This document shows positions 41,428 through 47,212 of a stretch of DNA of 47,212 nt, in pieces. The notes under the pieces were generated by a model that was not told where the DNA came from, did not search any database, and saw only the letters and a program-made list of their open reading frames with translations. This DNA comes from JBBRTJ01 sp038244535 (GTDB taxonomy: Bacteria; Actinomycetota; Acidimicrobiia; Acidimicrobiales; Ilumatobacteraceae): NCBI GenBank assembly GCA_038244535.1, contig JBBRTJ010000013.1, forward strand, positions 1-47,212, written 5' to 3'. Position numbers and translations under genes: made by a program. Positions within the stretch are counted from its first letter, which is position 1, and each line of letters opens with the position of its first letter.

Positions 41428-41440
41428 AACGAGGACCAAC

Positions 41441-42169
41441 ATGACGGTCCAATCCACTTCCGCCCTCGGCAGCGTGCTGAGCATCTGGGCACACCCCGAC
41501 GACGAGGCATACCTCGCTGCCGGCATCATGACGATGGCCACGGGCAGCGGTCAGAGCGTGGTGTGCGTCACTGCAACGAAGGGTGAAGGAGGCTCATCCG
41601 ATCCTGACCAATGGTCGGCGGCCGAAATGGCCGGTATCCGCGAGCGCGAACTGCGCGCTTGCCTCGATGTGCTCGGTGTCGATGACCACCGCTGGCTCGG
41701 CTACATCGACGGTGAGTGCGAACACGTCGACGCCGACGAAGCCGTCGCGAGCATCGTCGCGATCTTGGACGAGGTGCGACCCGACACCGTCCTGACCTTC
41801 GGACCGGACGGCTTCTCCGACCACCCAGACCACCGGACCGTGTCGCACTGGACCACCACCGCCTGCCGACAGTTCAATGACAGTGGCGGCCGATGCCGGC
41901 TCCACTACGTCACACAGACGCCAGAGTGGATTGCCGACTACGCCGCAACCTGGCGGTCGATCGGCGCGTTCCCACCGTCGCATCCAGTCCCCACCGCGAC
42001 CGCGGACCTCAGCATCGAGATCGTCCTGCCACCCGATGTCGTCGACCGCAAGATGCGCGCCCTCGCCGAACAACGCAGCCAGACGGCTGCGCCACGACAG
42101 CTCCTCGGCGACGCTGTCTACACCACCTCGTTCTCGATCGAGCGATATCAGGCAGCTGGGCAACCATGA
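41441..42169 (+). CDS. PIG-L/LmbE-family zinc deacetylase
   Basis: 242 residues. The zinc motif AHPDDE is at H18-D20-D21-E22 and the second zinc histidine in SDHPDHRTV (H128, H131). The family hydrolyses N-acetyl groups from sugars, as in mycothiol synthesis (MshB) and in natural-product maturation. Ribosome site GAGGA at 41431-41435, 5 nt before ATG 41441. Its promoter region carries two CACACGG-type heptamers shared with the SARP and methyltransferase promoters. The stop overlaps the next start (ATGA). Confidence 0.9.
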   Translation: MTVQSTSALGSVLSIWAHPDDEAYLAAGIMTMATGSGQSVVCVTATKGEGGSSDPDQWSAAEMAGIRERELRACLDVLGVDDHRWLGYIDGECEHVDADEAVASIVAILDEVRPDTVLTFGPDGFSDHPDHRTVSHWTTTACRQFNDSGGRCRLHYVTQTPEWIADYAATWRSIGAFPPSHPVPTATADLSIEIVLPPDVVDRKMRALAEQRSQTAAPRQLLGDAVYTTSFSIERYQAAGQP

Positions 42170-43005
42170 TGTCCGCCAGCCTGCTCGACGACCGAGCCGA
42201 CACACGTCACCGATCAGCGCTCGCACTCCTCCCGCTGGCCGCCATCGGTGGCGCAGTCGCCCTCGGGAGCACCCTCGATCGGAGCGACGTGGCTCACCGA
42301 CCCGAGCTCAACTTCGTGGACGCCAACGCGCTAGAGCACGCGCTGCGCCGGAGTTCTGAGGTTCAGGAGGAGGGTGGGACCCTGGAGGTGGACCGCCTCT
42401 TCCACAACCTGATGTCGTCGATGACGATGTGCTTCAACATCTTCGGATCGATCGGCGCCGCTGACGGCTTCGTCGAGGTCGTGCGTCAGCTGTTCGATCC
42501 GGATGCAGTGGCTGTCGAGGATGTCGTCTGTGAGATCAAGCCGACGGAGTCGCTCCAAGATCGCACGGCGTTCGACGCGATCATCCGCTACCGGGTAGGC
42601 GGCGACGAACGTCGCTTCGTTGCAGTCGAGACGAAGCACACCGAGACCTTCAGCAAGGCGGTGTATGGCAACGAGCGGTACCGGTTGGTCACCCAGGAGT
42701 GCGGCTGGTTCACGCCCGACGCGGCCGAGCGTCTGCGGATGAGCGACACGAACCAACTGTGGCGAGGTCTCATGCTCGCCGCGCTCACCGAGTCCGAGAC
42801 CGGCCATCGGGGACGGTACGCGGTCATCTCGCCGGCAGACGATGACGCAGCGCGAGCCGCAGTGTCGGTTGCTAGCGACCATCTGGTTGACCCTGGGCGC
42901 CTGACGTTTGTGTCGCTCGAAGAACTCGTCGAGGCGGCGATGGCGATTGGCGATGACGCGCTCCCCGCGTGGGCTGAGCGGTTCTCGGCGCGCTACTTGC
43001 CGTGA
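42166..43005 (+). CDS. PD-(D/E)XK-type nuclease (PGN_0703-like)
   Basis: 279 residues from ATG 42166, overlapping the PIG-L stop. DRLFHNLMSSMTMCFNIFG (about 74-92) and the pattern F136-D137-A, then VAVE155-T-K157-HTETFS match the PGN_0703-like nuclease family, with D137, E155 and K157 as the likely catalytic set. YRLVTQECGWF and LWRGLMLAAL follow as in the family. The first about 35 residues include a hydrophobic stretch (ALALLPLAAIGGAVALGS) that may be native or a leftover of recombination. It opens the nuclease/wHTH/DUF3024 group; a defence role is inferred. Confidence 0.7.
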   Translation: MMSASLLDDRADTRHRSALALLPLAAIGGAVALGSTLDRSDVAHRPELNFVDANALEHALRRSSEVQEEGGTLEVDRLFHNLMSSMTMCFNIFGSIGAADGFVEVVRQLFDPDAVAVEDVVCEIKPTESLQDRTAFDAIIRYRVGGDERRFVAVETKHTETFSKAVYGNERYRLVTQECGWFTPDAAERLRMSDTNQLWRGLMLAALTESETGHRGRYAVISPADDDAARAAVSVASDHLVDPGRLTFVSLEELVEAAMAIGDDALPAWAERFSARYLP

Positions 43006-43169
43006 GACTTCAGGAGTCGCTCGGCCAGAGAATGGTCGTCATCCACTCCGAGTCGGCGAGGTCGTCGGTGATGATCCAGAGCGCAGCAAGCGGCATCGTC
43101 GGGGTAGGGCCGCCCTCGTAGGATCTCCTCCGAGATGACGGGATCGATGCCGAGGGAGGACAGGAGGGG

Positions 43170-44129
43170 ATGACTCGCCGCGATCAGGTCCTCGAGTTGC
43201 TCGCGGTCGGGAACCCCACCCTCGACGATGACGAGATAGCCGTTCGGCTCGGGATGAATCGTCACTACGTCAATCAGGTCTGTCGCCAGCTCACCGCCGA
43301 CGGTGTGGTTGAACGCTTCCTCGGCAGCTACGGCAGGTTGGTCAATCGACTTCCTAGCTCCGATGACGTGACTGCCGTCGCTGACGCGCGTGTGTCCACG
43401 GCGCCTCGTGCGGTCCGGGCACGCCGGGTGAGTCGCGGACGCTCGAACGTCGAGGCACTGATCGCCGACTTCGCCGCGTGCGTCGGTCAGTTCGAATCGA
43501 GCAGCGCCTTTACCGGTCCGAGCCTGTACTTCCACACCCGTGCGCTGGCCCGGCGGGCACTCCACAGCAGCGCAGAGGACTTGCTCGCCGATGAGCTGTT
43601 CCTCGAGTACGTCTACGCGGTGCTCCCCGCGTGGGGGATGCACCGGATGGGGAAGCAGGCCGCCAAGGTCGTCGACTTCCCGGAGATGGCTGCGTCGATG
43701 CGTGCTGCCGCTCCTCAGATCGACATGCTCTGGGGACGTCAGATCACCGACGTCCACGGCGACGACGTGGAGCAACTGGCACAAGACGTCTGGGGCCTCA
43801 TCGCCTCACTGAGGGTGAGCCGATCTCGGACGCGGATCGTCGCCGGTTCCAAGGCGCTCCATCACGTGCTGCCCGATCTGGTCCCACCTCTGGATCGTCA
43901 GTACACCTTCCGGTTCTTCACCGGGCAGAAGGCCGTCACCCACGGTGACGAGCAGGCCTTCCTCGATTGGTTCCCGCTGCTGTGCGAGATCGGGAGGCGA
44001 TGCGCCGGCGAGATCGACGCGGCACTCGAACGAGGTGGGGTCATGGCGACCAGCCAGTCGAAGGTGATCGACAACGCGATCATCGGCTTCATGCAGCGAC
44101 ATGACGCGGGACGACTTGTCAGTCCCTGA
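43170..44129 (+). CDS. Winged-helix protein of unknown function
   Basis: 319 residues. An N-terminal winged helix at about 5-55 (RRDQVLELLAVGNPTLDDDE, VRLGMNRHYVNQVCRQLTAD), a basic linker (RAVRARRVSRGRS), then a helical C-terminal domain of about 220 residues (LYFHTRALARRALHSSAEDL, DELFLEYVYAVLPAWGMHRM, AGSKALHHVLPDLVPPLDR, YTFRFFTGQK). The last domain recurs alone in accessory regions; I do not recognise its activity. It overlaps the next gene by 29 nt. Between it and the nuclease, 43006-43169, I see no gene I can support. Confidence 0.65.
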   Translation: MTRRDQVLELLAVGNPTLDDDEIAVRLGMNRHYVNQVCRQLTADGVVERFLGSYGRLVNRLPSSDDVTAVADARVSTAPRAVRARRVSRGRSNVEALIADFAACVGQFESSSAFTGPSLYFHTRALARRALHSSAEDLLADELFLEYVYAVLPAWGMHRMGKQAAKVVDFPEMAASMRAAAPQIDMLWGRQITDVHGDDVEQLAQDVWGLIASLRVSRSRTRIVAGSKALHHVLPDLVPPLDRQYTFRFFTGQKAVTHGDEQAFLDWFPLLCEIGRRCAGEIDAALERGGVMATSQSKVIDNAIIGFMQRHDAGRLVSP

Positions 44130-44463
44130 GACCGACCTTGCTCGCATCCGACGGTGGGTCGATGCCCGCAATGCCCGATTGCCCGAGCGCGCCCGTGACC
44201 AGATCCGCTACGAGGTCGATAGCGACGATCGGGCCGTGACGATTCTCGAGTGCCGGCCTCCGTGGCGGGCCGACTTCGGCCCCGAGTGGACGCGGTTCCC
44301 GATCGCTCGGCTCCGGTACACGAAGGCGCGCCGCGAGTGGCAGATCTACTGGCGCGATCGGAACCTCAAGTTCCACGCCTACGACCTCGTGCCGCCGACG
44401 GCGAACGTCGAGGCGCTGCTGGCAGAGATCGATGCTGACCCAACCGGCATCTTCTGGGGGTGA
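44101..44463 (+). CDS. DUF3024 family protein
   Basis: 120 residues. The family pattern is clear: RIRRWVDARNARLPERARDQ, ECRPPWR, FPIARLRYTKARREWQIYWR DRNLKFHAYDLVPPT read across the core, and EIDADPTGIFWG at the end. The small conserved family has no known function and often sits in accessory or defence-rich DNA. It overlaps the winged-helix gene by 29 nt, so the two are cotranscribed. Confidence 0.8.
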   Translation: MTRDDLSVPETDLARIRRWVDARNARLPERARDQIRYEVDSDDRAVTILECRPPWRADFGPEWTRFPIARLRYTKARREWQIYWRDRNLKFHAYDLVPPTANVEALLAEIDADPTGIFWG

Positions 44464-44753
44464 GGCAGTTCATGTCGCACAGTCGGAACCGTTGCTCTGG
44501 CGACAGCTCTGCAACGCGTGCCCTGGAACCGTTGCCCTCATCGTCAGCAGCCAGCAGTTCATCGACGCATCACGGGGACCGGTAGTGGAGCGGCTGTTGC
44601 AGCCGGCGACGTCGTGTGGCCAAGGCGTTGGTCGTCGGGTACCACGACGTCATGCGTCTGGGCTGACCGACCGTCGCGAGTGGTGAGGACGCGGGTGTGC
44701 TCTTCGGCGGTGACGATGTCCGACCAGGCCGCGTCGAGTCGCGCCGTGATTCC
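44464..44753. other. Intergenic stretch without a supported gene
   Basis: 290 nt between the DUF3024 stop and the promoter of the MNT relic. Open frames here are short and have no ordered motif. No hairpin terminator with a long stem was found. Confidence 0.5.
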
Positions 44754-44766
44754 TAGACTGATGGCC

Positions 44767-45062
44767 GTGCCCTTTGCTCCCACCCGGCTTGGCTCCCTTG
44801 TCGAGCAGCACCGGGACCAGATCCTCGCCGTCGTCCGGGCGCACCAGGGCGGCAGCATTGCGGTGTTCGGTTCCGTTGCGCGGGGAGAGGCCGGCCCGGA
44901 CAGCGACATCGACTTGCTCGTCGAGCTTGCCCCGGGAGCTCCCTGTTCGACCTGATGCGCCTCGAGGACGACCTGAGGGCGTTGCTCGGCTGTCGGGTCG
45001 ACGTGGTTTCGGTCGGTGCGCTTCTCGATCGAGATGATGACATCCGCTCCGATGCCGTTCCG
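44767..45062 (+). pseudogene. MNT-type nucleotidyltransferase antitoxin, frameshifted
   Basis: From GTG 44767: VEQHRDQILAVVRAHQGGSI, then FGSVARGEAGPDSDIDLLVE, the GS-x-x-RG-x6-SDIDL catalytic motif. After LAPGA the frame meets TGA; a one-base loss near 44941 explains it, because the next frame gives FDLMRLEDDLRALLGCRVDV and ends near DDIRSDAVPL. TAGACT at 44754-44759 is 7 nt before GTG 44767. The usual HEPN toxin partner is missing. Confidence 0.8.
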
Positions 45063-45083
45063 CTGCGACGATTGCGAGCGTCG

Positions 45084-46313
45084 TTACCCCGACGTTCTCG
45101 GTACCGGTCGGGCGGGTGGCGCTGTCGCGGTGTCGCCGGTGGGGCTTGCGAGGGAGCGTTCGAGGCCGGTGAAGAGGCCGATGACGTCGGTTGCTTCGAA
45201 GACTCGATAGCGCTGCCGTCCCAGGTTGCGTTGGCGCAGGATGCCCGCGGCTTCGAGACGGTTGACGGCTTCGCCGGTGCGCATCTCGGACCGTCCGATC
45301 AGGCGTGCCGCACTCTCGACGGTGATCACTGGGACACCGGGTAGGAGATCGAGGAGTAGCTCGACCGCCGAGTTGGCGCGTACCCGCCCAAGCTGTTGGC
45401 GCCATTGTGCGTCGAGCATCTCGATCTGTTCGGCGTATGCCTCGGCGTCGTTGCACGAACGATGCACAGCGGTCGCGAACGTGCGCAGCCAGGTACCAGC
45501 GCCGGCGGAGCGCGCCGCGCTGTCGGGTGCTCCGACGTGTCGAAAGGCGGTGAGACCGGCGATGTAGTCATTGGCCCAGGTGGCGAGCACGAGGCTGATC
45601 GGTGGGACGAAACGTTGGGCGAGACTGCGTCGGCGAAGGATGAGGTGGATCAGTGCGCGACCGGTGCGACCGTTGCCGTCGACGAACGGGTGGATCGTCT
45701 CGAACTGGGCATGGGCGATCGCCGCTTGGACGAGCGCGGGATGGTGGTCGCCATTGACGTACACGAGGAGGTCGTGCAGCAAGGCCTCGATCGACTCGGG
45801 GGGCGGCGGGACGAACGCGGCCGAGCACGGGTTGTAACTGCTGCCGCCGATCCAGTTCTGGACTGTGCGGACGACACCACCGATGTGCGGCATCAAGGAT
45901 CGCTCCATCAAGATCCGGTGGATCGCAAGGAGGTCGTCGAGTGTGATCGCGTCGTTCGTCGAGCCCAGCTCGACGGCGGCCTCCATCGCGGCGACGTTGG
46001 CTAACACCTCGACAGCGATCCGGTCGGCAGCGTCACCCCCTCGGGCAAGCACGACCTCGGCATCCAGGAGCCGGCGTGGCCCGGCCTCGAGGCCTTCGAT
46101 CTTCGAGGAGGCGACGGACTCGGCGCGCAGGAGGAACCGTGCCAGCCCTTCGAGGCTGACGTGCGATGTCGCCGCGGTGTTCAGTCGGCGGATGGCCGCT
46201 TCGGCGTCGGTGAGATCGGCGACGAGGTCGGCGGCTAGAGCGAGGTCCCAACCAGCGAGCGGGTCGGGGAGGTAGGCGTCGTAGTCGCAGCCTTGACGAT
46301 CGCGTCGGCTCAT
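45084..46313 (-). CDS. Fic domain protein with N-terminal inhibitory helix
   Basis: 409 residues. The Fic active site HPFVDGNGRTGR is at H208-R219. An inhibitory (S/T)xxxE(G/N) helix precedes it (S69-S-K-I-E73-G74), class II type, whose Glu blocks ATP until released. The N-terminal Fic_N region and a C-terminal winged helix (about 330-385, VITVESAARLIGRSEMRTG, RLEAAGILRQRNLGRQRYRV) complete the common bacterial layout. The protein should AMPylate a target and may regulate itself. It faces the MNT relic, with the two 3' ends almost touching. Confidence 0.92.
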   Translation of the reverse strand: MSRRDRQGCDYDAYLPDPLAGWDLALAADLVADLTDAEAAIRRLNTAATSHVSLEGLARFLLRAESVASSKIEGLEAGPRRLLDAEVVLARGGDAADRIAVEVLANVAAMEAAVELGSTNDAITLDDLLAIHRILMERSLMPHIGGVVRTVQNWIGGSSYNPCSAAFVPPPPESIEALLHDLLVYVNGDHHPALVQAAIAHAQFETIHPFVDGNGRTGRALIHLILRRRSLAQRFVPPISLVLATWANDYIAGLTAFRHVGAPDSAARSAGAGTWLRTFATAVHRSCNDAEAYAEQIEMLDAQWRQQLGRVRANSAVELLLDLLPGVPVITVESAARLIGRSEMRTGEAVNRLEAAGILRQRNLGRQRYRVFEATDVIGLFTGLERSLASPTGDTATAPPARPVPRTSG

Positions 46314-46497
46314 TCCCTCGAACTAGGAGGTCCAGCGGTGCCGGACAAGTGTTGCCACAACCGTCCCCTCCTCCGTTGCTAAGTAACGCTGGTACTCTAA
46401 CCGTTGTTCGGAGGGAAGGAGGACTACGCTTCTTCACGTGCCTCGAAGCCGTGAAACGGTGGCTCTCCCAACCCGGCCGGGCACTACCTTGCTCGTC

Positions 46498-46647
46498 GTG
46501 AACCCAGACCGGAACGACGATGGCGAGGCGATGAGCCCTGATGCCTCTGAGTCGTATCGCCGCCGGCAAGCCCTCGACCGAATGGTCGAGATCGCTGACG
46601 ACGCTGGCATGTACGAGCGCACCGCATCGCCGAAGCGCACTCGATGA
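46498..46647 (+). CDS. Small leaderless gene, 49 residues
   Basis: GTG 46498 is 7 nt after TACCTT (46485-46490). The product (SESYRRRQALDRMVEIADDA in the middle) is charged and helical. The size recalls small antitoxins or regulators of excision, which is only a guess. Confidence 0.5.
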   Translation: MNPDRNDDGEAMSPDASESYRRRQALDRMVEIADDAGMYERTASPKRTR

Positions 46648-46712
46648 CGCCATCGATCGGGCGGCCGAAAACTCACTCGACGTTGAGCGAGACCGACTCG
46701 TAAGTTGGACGC

Positions 46713-46901
46713 ATGTCCACGTCCACCGGCGCGCCGAGCCAGGAGCAGATCGAGGCTGCCATCCAGCAGACCCTCGTCGGTTGGTGCGCGGAGCTCGGCA
46801 CCGGACGGAAGTTCTGGTGGGGTGACTGGAACCGCATGATCCGCGACGTGATCACAGCGCAACGCACGGGCGAGCCGGTCCTCTACGACGACGACGAGTG
46901 A
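46713..46901 (+). CDS. Small leaderless gene, 62 residues
   Basis: ATG 46713 is 6 nt after TAAGTT (46701-46706). The product is helical with a Trp-rich centre (LVGWCAELGTGRKFWWGDWN) and an acidic tail (LYDDDE). Not recognised. It is the last gene of the island before the right-end sites, followed by a strong palindrome. Confidence 0.55.
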   Translation: MSTSTGAPSQEQIEAAIQQTLVGWCAELGTGRKFWWGDWNRMIRDVITAQRTGEPVLYDDDE

Positions 46902-46925
46902 CGGCGCGCGATCTGTCTGAAAGCC

Positions 46926-46950
46926 CGACTTGTCTGCAGCAGACAAGTCG
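46926..46950. terminator. Perfect palindrome CGACTTGTCTG / CAGACAAGTCG
   Basis: 11-bp arms around CAG, 24 nt after the last small gene. It may end that transcript or be an operator or recombination-directing site near the island's right end. Confidence 0.55.
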
Positions 46951-46964
46951 GCGATCTGGACAGA

Positions 46965-46988
46965 ACTTCTAACGGAACTTCTAACGGA
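46965..46988. other. Right arm-type integrase sites (two)
   Basis: ACTTCTAACGG at 46965-46975 and 46977-46987, 12-bp period, same orientation as the left pair at 31156-31178, about 115 bp inside attR. Confidence 0.65.
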
Positions 46989-46990
46989 CC

Positions 46991-47072
46991 AGGTGACACA
47001 CGGCGTTATCCACAGCCATCAGGTGACACAACGAGATCGCGAAAGCCCTGCTCGATGGCATAAAGTGACACA
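46991..47072. repeat. Three GTGACACA direct repeats next to attR
   Basis: GTGACACA at 46993, 47023 and 47065; the first two are part of AGGTGACACA spaced 30 bp. No gene is present in 46902-47102. Possible accessory-factor sites for excision, or ends of a lost insertion sequence. Confidence 0.5.
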
Positions 47073-47102
47073 GGGCATCACAAGGCGACAGAACCGTTTT
47101 AC

Positions 47103-47199
47103 GGCTCATAACCCGAAGGTCGCAACTTCAAATCCTGCCCCCGCCACTAAGAAAGCCCTGGTCAGGCCCTCTGCCGGACCTGGGCTTCGTCGTTCAGGG
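47103..47199 (+). other. attR: decayed copy of initiator tRNA 3' half
   Basis: 97 nt matching 31054-31150 with five substitutions. Two break the T arm (GCAAC against CCTGC) and one breaks the terminator stem, so this copy is not under tRNA selection. It marks the right end of the island. Confidence 0.9.
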
Positions 47200-47212
47200 A
47201 ACCCCGACACCG

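Noticed and set aside
42993..43784. Minus-strand frame ending SLAERLLKSHGK between nuclease and wHTH genes
   Set aside because: Most of it is antisense to the wHTH gene; the part in 43006-43169 has no start codon or ribosome site I can support.
44559..44909. Minus-strand frame opposite the MNT relic
   Set aside because: Antisense of the SDIDL motif region; no ordered protein signal.

Overview
The window is high-GC actinobacterial chromosome. The evidence is the set of Actinomycetota-typical families (DUF3097, PAC2, SCO6745-like, UPF0182, YlbL-like PDZ/Lon protease, DivIVA-like, GlnD, PurU), RipA-like NlpC/P60 secretion, and many genes that carry a TAnnnT box only 6-8 nt before the start codon and so look leaderless. 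A lineage near the class Acidimicrobiia fits, but that is inference; no rRNA or taxonomic marker is present.

Positions 1-31000 are compact backbone. In order: a DUF427 gene start, a polytopic membrane protein, an acyl-CoA synthetase, a MOSC-domain operon, a degenerate GGDEF-like protein, an ECF sigma factor fused to a zinc-finger/membrane/extracellular tail, a CoA-disulfide-reductase-like flavoprotein, glnD, a Nudix hydrolase, an NlpC/P60-PAC2 operon on the minus strand, a redoxin-fold selenoprotein with an in-frame UGA (15720-15722), a MoaD/ThiS plus beta-propeller pair, purU, two tandem SCO6745-like genes, DUF3097, a YlbL-like protease, a DivIVA-like protein with a phage-head-like Cys/His tail, and UPF0182. 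Two different tandem repeat arrays lie at 30005-30391.

At 31024-31097 there is an intact initiator tRNA gene. Its 3' half plus its terminator is duplicated at 47103-47199 (92 of 97 positions identical). This brackets a 16-kb integrated island with paired 12-bp-period sites (ACTTCTAACGG) just inside both ends. The island is decayed: the tyrosine integrase has lost its N-terminal half, and a XRE-type antitoxin, soxR and an MNT nucleotidyltransferase all carry single-base frameshifts.

The most interesting cargo is at 33.5-42.2 kb: a phytanoyl-CoA-dioxygenase-like enzyme, a methyltransferase, an acyl-CoA-dehydrogenase-like flavoprotein, an alpha/beta hydrolase fused to a nucleotide cyclase, a SARP (BTAD) activator and a PIG-L deacetylase. 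Three promoters in this cluster (SARP gene, PIG-L transcript, methyltransferase transcript) share one architecture: CACACGG heptamers repeated every 12 bp, with the last heptamer exactly 8 bp from a -10-like hexamer that lies 6 nt from an ATG/GTG. This is a self-contained, probably autoregulated SARP regulon that may make or modify a small molecule.

The right part of the island (42.2-46.9 kb) holds a PD-(D/E)XK-type nuclease, a winged-helix protein, DUF3024, an MNT remnant, a Fic protein and two very small leaderless genes. It resembles a defence/toxin-antitoxin segment.
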